The notes: a model not told the origin generated them from the sequence alone. A stretch of 64,000 nucleotides of DNA from Francisella sp. LA112445 (GCF_012224145.1 NZ_CP041030.1:62001-126000), one strand, 5' to 3'. Shown: positions 35,320 to 43,181, counted from the first letter of the stretch. Made by a program: numbers and translations.

Positions 35320-35763
35320 TTATACTCCTTGTTCTAATATATCTTTTTTCATTTTTGCCATAGTCAAAGCTGCTTGAACGCAATACTTACCTTTGTGGCC
35401 TTTTTTACCACCAACTCTTTCTAAGGCTTGCTCTTTATTATGTGTAGTTAATATACCAAAAATTACCGGTAAATTATATTCATGCATGACTCTTTGAGTA
35501 CCATAGCTTACTTGATCACATACATAATCATAGTGATCTGTTTCACCACGAATTACACAGCCAAGTAGTACGATAGCATCAAATTTAGAAGTTTCAGCTA
35601 AAAGTTTAGCGGCATATGGAAGCTCAACAGCGCCTGGAACTTTTTTAATATAGATTTGGCTATCTTTTAACCCTTGAGAATAAGCTTCTTCCAAAGCTCC
35701 CTCCAACATTTTATCTGTAATTAAAGAGTTAAACTCACTTACAACAATAGCTAATTTTTCCAT
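35320..35763 (-). CDS. ribH: 6,7-dimethyl-8-ribityllumazine synthase
   Basis: 147 residues. It condenses 5-amino-6-ribitylaminouracil with the butanone phosphate made by RibBA. VVSEFNSLITDKML, KKVPGAVELPYAAK, VLLGCVIRGETDHYDYVC and FGILTTHNKEQALERVGGKKGHKG are all family-typical, with the catalytic His in ETDHYD. The gene sits 9 bp after ribBA and 2 bp before def. Confidence 0.96.
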   Translation of the reverse strand: MEKLAIVVSEFNSLITDKMLEGALEEAYSQGLKDSQIYIKKVPGAVELPYAAKLLAETSKFDAIVLLGCVIRGETDHYDYVCDQVSYGTQRVMHEYNLPVIFGILTTHNKEQALERVGGKKGHKGKYCVQAALTMAKMKKDILEQGV

Positions 35764-35772
35764 ATCTATACC

Positions 35773-36984
35773 TTATAATCCTTTAATTGTGTGTTTCATT
35801 TTATCTTTTTTTGTCATTAAGTAACTTTTATTATGTGAGTTAACAAAAGCTTCACAAGCTACAGGTTCTGCATGTATCCCAACTGTTTCTAAAGCATTAA
35901 TTTTTTTAGGGTTATTGGAAATAAGTCTACAGCTATCGATCTTATTGTACTTTAGAACCTGTATTGCTAAGTCATATTTTCTAGCATCAACGGGTAGACC
36001 TAAAGCAACATTTGCTTCGATAGTATCCATATTCTCATGCATTTGTAGGTTGTATGCTTTTAGTTTGTTTGTTAAACCAATGCCTCGACCTTCTTGATCT
36101 AGATAAATCAAATATCCGCCTTCCTCATTGATCATTTGCATGGCCTTTCTTAGCTGTGCCTGGCAGTCGCAACGTAATGATCCAAAAAGATCCCCTGTGA
36201 TACATGACGAGTGCATTCTTACTAGAGGTTTGTCGCCTTTGTAAGGTTTAGATAATACAACAACCTCTTCGCTGTTGAACTTGTCTTTGTAGACAGTCAT
36301 CTCAAGTTCACCAACATGATCAAATGGGATTACAGAGCTAGCTGCCTTTTCAACAAAGATTTCAGTAGCTAAACGGTATTGATATAGTTCAGCAATAGTT
36401 AATAGCGGAAGATTATGTTTCTTAGCAAATTCTTCAAGTTGTTGAGCCTTCATCATAGAACCATCTTTGTTCATAAGCTCACACAAAACACCAGCGCTAT
36501 TAAAACCACTAAGCTTCATAAGATCAACAGCTGCTTCAGTATGGCCATTGCGTCCTAAAACACCTTTATCATTAGCAATAAGTGGGAAAATATGGCCAGG
36601 GCGAGCTAGCTCATCAGCTTTAGCATCTGGCTTTGATGCAACTTGAATAGTATGGGCTCTATCTTTTGCAGAAACTCCTGTAGTAACACCTTCTTTAGCT
36701 TCTATTGTTACGGTAAAAGGAGTTGTGAATGTGCTATTGTTTTTATCAGCAGCAACCATAGGTGATAAGTTTAATTGGTTTGCCTGTTTTGAGTCCATAG
36801 ATAAGCACACGATACCGCTTGTATGTTCTAGCATAAAGGCTATATTCTCTTCATTTGCTTTTTGACCAGGTAATATTAGATCTCCTTCATTCTCACGATC
36901 GTAGTCATCAAGTACAACTACAGGAGTACCTTGTTTAAGGGCATTGATAGCATTTTCAACATTGTTTTTTATTTGTTTAAACAT
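35773..36984 (-). CDS. ribBA: Bifunctional DHBP synthase / GTP cyclohydrolase II
   Basis: 403 residues. The N-terminal half makes 3,4-dihydroxy-2-butanone 4-phosphate (DDYDRENEGDLILPGQ acidic loop; RPGHIFPL; GRNGHTEAAVDL). The C-terminal half is GTP cyclohydrolase II with zinc Cys in CITGDLFGSLRCDCQ and the RGIGLTNK motif. It thus supplies both branches of riboflavin synthesis. One oddity is that the GCHII part reads DQEGRGIGL as expected but ends with a short Lys-rich tail. It overlaps ribE by 8 bp. Confidence 0.96.
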   Translation of the reverse strand: MFKQIKNNVENAINALKQGTPVVVLDDYDRENEGDLILPGQKANEENIAFMLEHTSGIVCLSMDSKQANQLNLSPMVAADKNNSTFTTPFTVTIEAKEGVTTGVSAKDRAHTIQVASKPDAKADELARPGHIFPLIANDKGVLGRNGHTEAAVDLMKLSGFNSAGVLCELMNKDGSMMKAQQLEEFAKKHNLPLLTIAELYQYRLATEIFVEKAASSVIPFDHVGELEMTVYKDKFNSEEVVVLSKPYKGDKPLVRMHSSCITGDLFGSLRCDCQAQLRKAMQMINEEGGYLIYLDQEGRGIGLTNKLKAYNLQMHENMDTIEANVALGLPVDARKYDLAIQVLKYNKIDSCRLISNNPKKINALETVGIHAEPVACEAFVNSHNKSYLMTKKDKMKHTIKGL

Positions 36985-37582
36985 TTTCTTTAAATCCTTT
37001 TATATACTTGTAGATATATTTTCCTGTGGCATCTGCTTCAAGGTTTACTATAGAGCCTTGAGTATAATTTTTTGCAATAGTTGCATCAATTGTGTGAGGT
37101 ATAAGTGTTACGGTGAAAGATTTATCTAGAACTTCAACTATCGTTATACTCATACCGTCGATGGTTACAAACCCTTTGTTTACTAAATACTTAATAAAAC
37201 CTGTTGATGCGGATATTTCAATCATCCAAGCCCCACCAACATCTGTAATATTTCTAATTATGCCTTTTTCATCAACATGGCCTTGAACCATGTGTCCACC
37301 GACAACATCACCATAGCAAAGCGCAAGTTCTGTATTTACTGAGTCACCAAGTTTTAGCTGGTCTAAATTTGTCTTTTCTAGAGTTTCTGGAACAGCATCA
37401 AAATTAGCTATATCCTCATTATTTTTTAGTTGTGTAACAGTTAAACAAACACCATTTACTGCAACGCTATCACCAATTTTACATTTTTGACTATTGCTAA
37501 AAGCTATTTCAAAAGTTTTAACATTTTTTTGTGTAGATATTTTCTTTATTTCACCTAATTGCTGTACTATTCCGCTAAACAT
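36977..37582 (-). CDS. ribE: Riboflavin synthase, alpha chain
   Basis: 201 residues. It begins MFSGIVQQLGEI, the invariant start of the family. There are two tandem lumazine-binding repeats (GDSVAVNGVCLTV and the later FVTIDGMSITI), each with the expected spacing. It dismutates two ribityllumazines to riboflavin plus the pyrimidine precursor. It overlaps ribD upstream and ribBA downstream by 8 bp each, so translational coupling is likely. Called ribC in some nomenclatures. Confidence 0.95.
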   Translation of the reverse strand: MFSGIVQQLGEIKKISTQKNVKTFEIAFSNSQKCKIGDSVAVNGVCLTVTQLKNNEDIANFDAVPETLEKTNLDQLKLGDSVNTELALCYGDVVGGHMVQGHVDEKGIIRNITDVGGAWMIEISASTGFIKYLVNKGFVTIDGMSITIVEVLDKSFTVTLIPHTIDATIAKNYTQGSIVNLEADATGKYIYKYIKGFKENV

Positions 37583-38645
37583 TTTTGTTTTCCTTAAAGC
37601 TAGAATTTATAAGTAAATCATTACCTAGTTTCGTTACGTTATTAAAGCATAGTTTTTCTTTAGGATTATGATCAGCTATTATTACTGGACTTAAATATGT
37701 ATCAAATTCATTTATAAGCTTCTTATTAATGAAGTTTTCAAGAGTTTTTCTACCGCCTTCTACAAGAAGGCTTGTTAAGCCCATATTTCCCATTTTTTCT
37801 AAAAGGCTCTCTAAGCAAACTTGTTTATTTTCGGAGGATAAGACCCAATATTCAATTCCTAAGTGATTAAGTTGAGTTTTTGCTTGATCAGATATATCAC
37901 TACAAACAAAAATAGTCTTAGCAATATTCTGGTCTAAGATTTTCCAATTACTATCAATTTCATCAATTTTACTAAATAGGACAAACCTTGTAGGGTTTTT
38001 AAGCTTATTGATATTTATGCGTACATTTAAACTTGGATTATCTTCAATAAGAGTTTGCTTGCCGATTAATATGGCATCACAGATGTTACGTAATTGATGA
38101 GTGTTTATGAAGGCTTTATCAGAGCTTATTTCTTTCGAGTCACCTTCATTAACAGCTATTTTACCATCTAAAGACATTGCCCATTTAGCATATACAAATG
38201 GAGTTTTTTTCTTTTGATAGTGAAAAAATATTTTGTTTAGCTGCTGAGCTTCTTTTTTTAAAAGTCCTACTTTGACTTCTATGCCAGCATTTTTGAGTTT
38301 TTTGATACCATTTCCAGCTACTTTAGGATTTGGATCAAGTGTTGCCACTACAACTTTTTTTACTCCTGCTTTGATTAACGCGTCTGTGCATGGCGCAGTT
38401 CTACCCTGATGACAACATGGTTCAAGAGTTACATATACTGTAGAGTCTTTTGCTTGGCTTCCTGCTTTAGTTAATGCATACACCTCTGCATGAGATTTGC
38501 CCGCCATAGAGTGCCAACCTTCAGAAATAATCGCACCATTTTTGACTATAATGCAGCCAACCATAGGGTTTGGAGAGACTGTAAGCCTACCTCTATTAGC
38601 TAAAGTCAAAGCTTGTTGCATATAGTATCTGTCAATATTTTTCAT
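37575..38645 (-). CDS. ribD: Bifunctional riboflavin deaminase/reductase
   Basis: About 356 residues from the ATG at 38645 (MKNIDRYYMQQALTLANRG, the conserved start). The open frame continues upstream through the FMN riboswitch, but that part is untranslated RNA. The N-terminal deaminase domain has the zinc motif HAEVYAL and PCCHQGRTAPC. The C-terminal reductase has AMSLDGKIA and LLVEGGRKTLENF. First gene of the ribD-ribE-ribBA-ribH-def operon. Expression is governed by the riboswitch at 38761-38900. Confidence 0.95.
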   Translation of the reverse strand: MKNIDRYYMQQALTLANRGRLTVSPNPMVGCIIVKNGAIISEGWHSMAGKSHAEVYALTKAGSQAKDSTVYVTLEPCCHQGRTAPCTDALIKAGVKKVVVATLDPNPKVAGNGIKKLKNAGIEVKVGLLKKEAQQLNKIFFHYQKKKTPFVYAKWAMSLDGKIAVNEGDSKEISSDKAFINTHQLRNICDAILIGKQTLIEDNPSLNVRININKLKNPTRFVLFSKIDEIDSNWKILDQNIAKTIFVCSDISDQAKTQLNHLGIEYWVLSSENKQVCLESLLEKMGNMGLTSLLVEGGRKTLENFINKKLINEFDTYLSPVIIADHNPKEKLCFNNVTKLGNDLLINSSFKENKNV

Positions 38646-38760
38646 TTGCCCGTCTAATGTTTTAGTTACACTTAGGGCAGGAGAGCAAAACATAGAATAG
38701 AACAAAAAATCAATGTATATTGACTTTAAGCCCCAAAAAAAGTTTATAAGTTTTACCAAT

Positions 38761-38900
38761 CTTCTTCCATCCAGACTATACTGTCGGCTTTGGATTCTCA
38801 CCAAATCTGCTTGACCTTTCTAAATATTTTCAGAAAGCGCTCGCGGGCTTCTGTAGAACAGTTACCGCCGGTAGGGAATTTCGCCCTGCCCTGAAGATTC
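38761..38900 (-). promoter_or_regulatory. FMN riboswitch (RFN element)
   Basis: On the minus strand the leader has TCAGGGCAGGGCGAAATTCC, then CTACCGGCGGTAACTG, GCCCGCGAGCG, AGCAGATTTGGTGAGAATCC and AAAGCCGACAGTATAGTC, ending GGATGGAAGAAG. These are the invariant helices and joining segments of the FMN aptamer. It lies 115 nt before the ribD ATG and represses the riboflavin operon when FMN is high. The expression platform in between is AT-rich; whether control is at termination or translation was not resolved. Confidence 0.95.
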
Positions 38901-38908
38901 TAAGCTAT

Positions 38909-38937
38909 AGTATAGCACTATAGATCTTGAATATGAA
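38909..38937 (-). promoter_or_regulatory. Probable promoter of the riboflavin operon
   Basis: On the minus strand TTCATA (38937-38932), a 17-bp spacer and TATACT (38914-38909), just upstream of the riboswitch. The transposon end lies only 35 bp further upstream, so any UP element beyond that has been replaced by transposon DNA. Confidence 0.5.
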
Positions 38938-38966
38938 TTATACTCTTATTTCTTGCTAAATTAAAA

Positions 38967-38972
38967 GTTATA
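38967..38972 (+). repeat. Target-site duplication, left copy
   Basis: GTTATA directly abuts the TGT of the left transposon end. The same six bases follow the right end. Confidence 0.85.
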
Positions 38973-39110
38973 TGTACGTGCTCGCAAACATAAACACCAT
39001 GCTCATTTGCAAAAGTGACTTTTGTGCTCACTAATCTTGCAAATAAGGATTATCTCATACCCACTTTATCTGCAAATAAGATTTTCCATGCTCACTTTAT
39101 TTGCAAATAA
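38973..39110 (+). repeat. Left terminal inverted repeat (138 bp)
   Basis: Identical, base for base, to the reverse complement of 43038-43175. It contains internal repeats of the form RTGCTCACTTTATTTGCAAA followed by TAAG. Full copies are at 39024-39047, 39059-39080 and 39088-39110, with truncated copies at 38978-38990 and 38999-39011. Such iterons are expected binding sites for a TnsB/TniA-type transposase. Confidence 0.95.
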
Positions 39111-39668
39111 CTAATTTATATCTGAGGCTGGAATCCACCTATAAAGTGTTGGAATTGATATACCCAAATCTTCAGCAACATCTGTAGGTGATATTCCTTC
39201 TTCCAATAATTTTTTAGCGGACCTCATTTTTTTATCAGTCATTTTTCTTGGTCTTCCACCTTTACGGCCTTTAAGCCTAGCAGCAGCTAAGCCTGCTTGA
39301 GTTCGCTCAACAATTAGTTCCCTCTCCATTTGTGCTAATGACGCCATGATATGAAAGAAGAATCTACCAGTACTTGTTGAAGTATCAATACCATCTTTAA
39401 TGCTTATAAAATTAATATCATTATCAGAAAGATCTTCTACGAATGATACTAGCTGCTTAACACTTCTACCTATACGATCAAGTTTCCAGACAACTAAAGT
39501 ATCTCCTTCACGTAAAACATCTAAAGCTCGAGCAAGTTCAGTACGATCTTTTTTAGTACTACTTTTTTTCTCTTCAAATATTCTTTTACAGCCTCTTTCT
39601 TTTAAAGCGTTAATTTGTAGATCCAATTTCTGCTCTTTAGTCGAGACTCTGGCATATCCTATTAGCAT
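39111..39668 (-). CDS. tniR: Serine resolvase of the transposon (TniR/Tn3-resolvase family)
   Basis: 185 residues. Catalytic Ser9 is in GYARVST, followed by RTELARALDVLREGDTLVVWKLDRIGRS and the FHIMASLAQMEREL helix. A C-terminal helix-turn-helix (GRPRKMTDKKMRSAKKLL...DVAEDLGISIPTLYRW) binds DNA. Its job in this class is to resolve the cointegrate made by replicative transposition at a res site. It reads away from the other genes, leaving a 198-bp gap that probably contains res. The stop codon touches the left inverted repeat. Confidence 0.92.
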   Translation of the reverse strand: MLIGYARVSTKEQKLDLQINALKERGCKRIFEEKKSSTKKDRTELARALDVLREGDTLVVWKLDRIGRSVKQLVSFVEDLSDNDINFISIKDGIDTSTSTGRFFFHIMASLAQMERELIVERTQAGLAAARLKGRKGGRPRKMTDKKMRSAKKLLEEGISPTDVAEDLGISIPTLYRWIPASDIN

Positions 39669-39866
39669 TTTATTTAATTTTTATTAAAACTCATAAAAAG
39701 GCTATCATTTCGATAATTATTTTCAAGAACTATTTTTGAGAATATAAAGCGGCAATATTTTGCTGAGTTTGATTTGTTACTCAAAAACGGTCGTTTTTGA
39801 TAAGCGACTATATTTAGTATCATTTATTTGTTATAATACAATCATAGTAAATAATTATTGAATGAG
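39669..39866. promoter_or_regulatory. Divergent control region and putative res site
   Basis: 198 bp between tniR and hicA. It holds CAAAAACG-GT-CGTTTTTG (39782-39799), perfect 8-bp arms around a 2-bp centre, the geometry of a serine-recombinase crossover site. An imperfect repeat lies at about 39720-39745 (TTTTCAAGAA...TTGAGAA). A TATAAT at 39832-39837 and the palindrome AATAATTATT at 39850-39859 sit just before hicA and could be its promoter and HicB operator. Confidence 0.5.
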
Positions 39867-40121
39867 ATGAGTAAAATAGAAAAGCTTATAACAAGATTTC
39901 TATCAGAGCCAAAGGATTTTGAATGGACTGAGTTAAAAAAGTTATTGATCAGTTTAGGGTATGAAGAATTTAACTCAGGTAAAACAAGCGGTTCAAGAGT
40001 GAAGTTTATATCTAAAAAGCATGCTGATATAAGTTTACATAAACCTCATCCAACACCGATACTTAAAAAATATCAAATAAAGCAAATTAAAGAACTTCTA
40101 AAAAAGGAGGGACTAGTATGA
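39867..40121 (+). CDS. hicA: HicA-family toxin (mRNA interferase)
   Basis: 84 residues from the ATG at 39867 (MSKIEKLI). A TTG at 39858 is also in frame but has no better site. The HicA double-stranded-RNA-binding-like fold shows WTELKKLLISLGYEE, GKTSGSRVKF and DISLHKPHPTPILKKYQIKQI, a well-known HicA pattern. HicA cleaves mRNA when free of HicB. It overlaps hicB by 4 bp (ATGA). It is the first gene of an apparent hicA-hicB-tniA-tniB operon within the transposon. Confidence 0.9.
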   Translation: MSKIEKLITRFLSEPKDFEWTELKKLLISLGYEEFNSGKTSGSRVKFISKKHADISLHKPHPTPILKKYQIKQIKELLKKEGLV

Positions 40122-40450
40122 ATAATTTAATTAAATATAAAGGATATTATGGCTCAGTTGAGTTTGATGAAGAAAGCATGGTTTTTTATGGTCAAGTTCA
40201 ATTCATTAGAAGTCTTATATCTTATGAGGCTGAAAATGCTAAAGAGTTAATTGATAGCTTTCATAGTTCTATAGAGGAATATCTAGAAGATTGTAGAGAA
40301 AGAGGTGTTGAACCTGAGAAAGCATTTAGAGGTTCACTAAATGTTAGACTAGGCACAGATCTACATGAAAAAGTAGCTATCGCAGCTAGTAATATGGGCA
40401 CTAGTATTAATGACTTTATAAAACAAACCCTTAATAAAAACACTGCTTAA
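40118..40450 (+). CDS. hicB: HicB-family antitoxin with ribbon-helix-helix domain
   Basis: 110 residues. The N-terminal half is the HicB partial RNase-H fold (KYKGYYGSVEFDEESMVFYGQV, ENAKELIDSFHSSIEEYLEDC). The C-terminal 45 residues form an RHH DNA-binding motif (SLNVRLGTDLHEKVAIAASN...SINDFIKQTL). It neutralises HicA and normally represses its own operon. A strong AAGGAGG precedes the start. Only 2 bp separate its stop from tniA, so its repression could extend to the transposase. Confidence 0.9.
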   Translation: MNNLIKYKGYYGSVEFDEESMVFYGQVQFIRSLISYEAENAKELIDSFHSSIEEYLEDCRERGVEPEKAFRGSLNVRLGTDLHEKVAIAASNMGTSINDFIKQTLNKNTA

Positions 40451-40452
40451 AC

Positions 40453-42057
40453 ATGGCTAAAAGAATACCAGAAGAACAATTATTGGGCTTGTGGCATGAG
40501 CTTCAAAAACTTCCTGCTCGAAGTCCAGTAAGAAGAGAAAGAGTAAGTGAGTACGCTCGATATTTTGGTATCTCGGAAAATTATGTATATAGACAACTCA
40601 AAAATTTCAAACCATTTGAGTCTCAACGATCAGACCTTGGGACATCTAGAAACATTCAAAAAGAACAGCTAATTAAATATTGCAAAATAATATCAGCTTT
40701 AAAATTAAGAACTTCCAATGAAAAAGATAATCATTTATCTACCAAAGAATGTATTTCAATACTAGAAAATATAGGAGTACAAATAAATAATGAGCTTATT
40801 AAAGCACCATTAGGTTTGCTCAAAAGAAGTACCGTTGATAGACACTTACTTAATTTGGATCTAGATTATCATACTGTTAAGAACATTGAGCCAATTGTTA
40901 CAAGATTTGAAGCTCAATATAGTAATGAATGTTGGCAGTTTGATTTTACTCCTTCAAATTTAAAGCGATTGCCTGATGAGTCACAAAGCTTATTTTTAGC
41001 CAATATTGCTGATGATAAAAGCGGAGTTGTTTTTAGTAAATATATGCAAACAGATGGTGAAGATGCTATGACAGCTTTACTATTTCTATTTGAAGCAATG
41101 AGCAATAAAGATGATTCAAAAAATAATCAGCTGCAAGGTATTCCCAAATATATTTATACTGATAATGGTGCTTTTGCTAGAAGCAAAATATTTAAAAGAG
41201 TTTTGCAATCATTAGGTATTACTCTCTTAACTCATATGCCTAAAAACTCAGATGGTCGTAGAACTACAGCTAGATCAAAAGGCAAAATTGAGGTTTTTAA
41301 TAAAACTGTAAAAAACAGTTTTGAAAGTAAATATTTCTTGCATGTTCCAGAATCTATAGATGAAGCAAATGAATGGCTTACTGATTTTGTTAATCATTAT
41401 AATAAACAGAAACATAGAAGTATTAATGCTAATAAAATAAAGGTATGGCGAGATAACCTTGAAGATGATCAAATTAATGAAATGTGTTCATGGGAACATT
41501 TTAGTAAAATAGTTAGAAAACCAGACACTCGAAAAGTTAATGCTGATGCTACATTAATAGTGGATGGTGTTTTATATCAATTAGAGCCAAAGTTGGCTAA
41601 TAGAAAAGTAACTGTTCTATATGGAATATTAGATAAACAAATACATATAGAAAATAGTCCTAAATTGCTAGGACCCTTTTATCCAGCTGACAATATAATA
41701 TCGTTTGGTTCTTATAGAAAGTATGAAAAGACAAGTGCTGAGCACCAAGCAGATGAAGTAGCAGAAATGGCAAAGAGCTTATCTGTTCCTAAAAGCGTAA
41801 TGTCTTACACTAATGATGTTGACTACCTAGATGTTAACCGAAAGCCTTTTGAGGAAGAGAAGTTTATTTTTTCTAACAAGATTGAAGCTAAGAAATTCAT
41901 ATCTAACTATATTGGTAGCCCTTTAGGTCAAATGAGTAAAAGCTATTTACAATTTATAGATGGTTTGCTTACTGAAACTTTAGATAAAGAGTTAATTATA
42001 CGACAACTTGATAGTTATTTAGCTATTGAAATACATATGAATAAGGAGAATGCTTAA
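40453..42057 (+). CDS. tniA: DDE transposase (TniA/TnsB-like)
   Basis: 534 residues. Residues 1-150 are DNA-binding helices that should recognise the iterons in the inverted repeats. The catalytic core has D164 (WQFDFT), D237 (YTDNGAF) and E280 (GKIEVFNK), the DDE triad. The D-E spacing is 42 residues rather than the usual 35, because of an Arg/Ser/Thr-rich insert (SDGRRTTARSKGK). A Mu-type C-terminal beta barrel follows, then a C-terminal tail likely to contact TniB. The start codon lies 2 bp after hicB and the stop overlaps tniB (TAATG). Confidence 0.93.
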   Translation: MAKRIPEEQLLGLWHELQKLPARSPVRRERVSEYARYFGISENYVYRQLKNFKPFESQRSDLGTSRNIQKEQLIKYCKIISALKLRTSNEKDNHLSTKECISILENIGVQINNELIKAPLGLLKRSTVDRHLLNLDLDYHTVKNIEPIVTRFEAQYSNECWQFDFTPSNLKRLPDESQSLFLANIADDKSGVVFSKYMQTDGEDAMTALLFLFEAMSNKDDSKNNQLQGIPKYIYTDNGAFARSKIFKRVLQSLGITLLTHMPKNSDGRRTTARSKGKIEVFNKTVKNSFESKYFLHVPESIDEANEWLTDFVNHYNKQKHRSINANKIKVWRDNLEDDQINEMCSWEHFSKIVRKPDTRKVNADATLIVDGVLYQLEPKLANRKVTVLYGILDKQIHIENSPKLLGPFYPADNIISFGSYRKYEKTSAEHQADEVAEMAKSLSVPKSVMSYTNDVDYLDVNRKPFEEEKFIFSNKIEAKKFISNYIGSPLGQMSKSYLQFIDGLLTETLDKELIIRQLDSYLAIEIHMNKENA

Positions 42058-43028
42058 TGCTAGTAGAAGCATATGAATTTTTTGATTTAAATATTATTCC
42101 ATCAACTCAAAAGTATTTTGAAACAGAAGCTCACAAAAAAATAACTAAAAACCTTAAGTTCAATATTTCACAAGGTGGTATTTTTGCATTAATTGGTATG
42201 GTTGGATCAGGGAAGACAACACTATTAAATAGATTAGACCAAGAAATAGAACAAGAAGGCAAAATAATAGTTTCAAGATGTCTTAGTACGGATAAAAAAC
42301 GTGTAAATGTTAGTATGCTGTTTACAGCGTTATTTCATGATCTTGGTAAGAATACAAAAAACTTCAAATTCTCAGCTGCTGCTGAAAAAAGAGAAAGAGA
42401 TTTGGTTAAGGCTTTGAAAAGTAAGAATAAACCTATAGTTTTATTTATAGATGAGGCTCATGATTTACACGGACAGACCTTAATAGCCTTAAAAAGATTA
42501 GTTGAATTAGTATCTGCTAGTGGCTGTGTTTTGACAATTATACTGGCTGGACATCCTAAGTTGATGAACTCACTATCAACTTCTACAATGGAAGAAATTA
42601 ATGCTAGGCTAGAAATTGTTTCGTTGGATGGAAGTATTGGAGATAACGATAAGTTTATAAGATGGTGGTTTGAAAATAGTATAAAAAAGAAACCATTGAA
42701 AATAAGCGAATATATATCAGAAGAAGCTATAAAATACTTAGCTCAAGAGCTATTAACCCCTCTTCAAGTAATATTTTATCTAAAGCTATCATTAAAACTG
42801 GCGTATGATACTGGTGAAAAGCCTATAACATTGGATATAGTAAAACAAGTTATGCATCCTGATCTAAAATCCATACAGGCTAAATTAGCAAGAAATGGAT
42901 ATCAAGAAGCCGCAGTGTGTGAGTTGTTTAATGCTTCCAAAAAAGAAGTACGCGATTTTTTTGCAGGGAAAGGAAGTAAAGATCGTAATATAGAATTTAA
43001 CCAAAAACTACATAAATTGAATATTTAG
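42057..43028 (+). CDS. tniB: AAA+ transposition ATPase (TniB/TnsC-like)
   Basis: 323 residues. Walker A GMVGSGKTT (K53), Walker B VLFIDEAHD (D132, E133), then a sensor-like ILAGHPKLM. The N-terminal FFDLN and the overall order resemble ExeA/TnsC-type ATPases, which select target DNA and activate the transposase. It starts by TAATG overlap with tniA. The stop lies 9 bp before the right inverted repeat. No tniQ follows, so target selection probably rests on TniB alone. Confidence 0.92.
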   Translation: MLVEAYEFFDLNIIPSTQKYFETEAHKKITKNLKFNISQGGIFALIGMVGSGKTTLLNRLDQEIEQEGKIIVSRCLSTDKKRVNVSMLFTALFHDLGKNTKNFKFSAAAEKRERDLVKALKSKNKPIVLFIDEAHDLHGQTLIALKRLVELVSASGCVLTIILAGHPKLMNSLSTSTMEEINARLEIVSLDGSIGDNDKFIRWWFENSIKKKPLKISEYISEEAIKYLAQELLTPLQVIFYLKLSLKLAYDTGEKPITLDIVKQVMHPDLKSIQAKLARNGYQEAAVCELFNASKKEVRDFFAGKGSKDRNIEFNQKLHKLNI

Positions 43029-43037
43029 GAGATTTTC

Positions 43038-43175
43038 TTATTTGCAAATAAAGTGAGCATGGAAAATCTTATTTGCAGATAAAGTGGGTATGAGATAATC
43101 CTTATTTGCAAGATTAGTGAGCACAAAAGTCACTTTTGCAAATGAGCATGGTGTTTATGTTTGCGAGCACGTACA
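43038..43175 (-). repeat. Right terminal inverted repeat (138 bp)
   Basis: Perfect inverted copy of 38973-39110, ending ...CGAGCACGTACA. The internal iteron series is the same but inverted. Confidence 0.95.
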
Positions 43176-43181
43176 GTTATA
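43176..43181 (+). repeat. Target-site duplication, right copy
   Basis: GTTATA immediately after the right ACA end, equal to 38967-38972. Five-base alignments at the two ends do not match, so six is the supported length. Confidence 0.85.

Larger units (their letters stand above)
38973..43175 (+). mobile_element. Complete Tn552/Tn5053-type transposon carrying hicAB
   Basis: 4203 bp bounded by perfect 138-bp inverted repeats beginning 5'-TGTACGTGCTCG and flanked by a 6-bp direct repeat. It contains a divergent serine resolvase (tniR), hicA, hicB, a DDE transposase (tniA) and an AAA+ ATPase (tniB). The stop of tniR abuts the left repeat, and tniB ends 9 bp before the right repeat, so there is almost no spare DNA. 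Transposase plus ATPase plus serine resolvase is the plan of Tn552 and Tn5053/Tn402. The lack of tniQ and the 6-bp duplication point more to Tn552. All reading frames look intact and the repeats are identical, so it may be recent and active. Confidence 0.92.

Noticed and set aside
38646-38804. N-terminal extension of ribD
   Set aside because: The frame is open but runs into the FMN riboswitch and lacks similarity to RibD; the conserved protein begins at 38645.
38973-43175. Tn7-like or CRISPR-associated transposon
   Set aside because: TnsB- and TnsC-like proteins are present, but there is no TniQ, TnsA, Cas gene, CRISPR repeat or attTn7 (glmS end). The resolvase gene points to replicative Tn552/Tn5053-type transposition.
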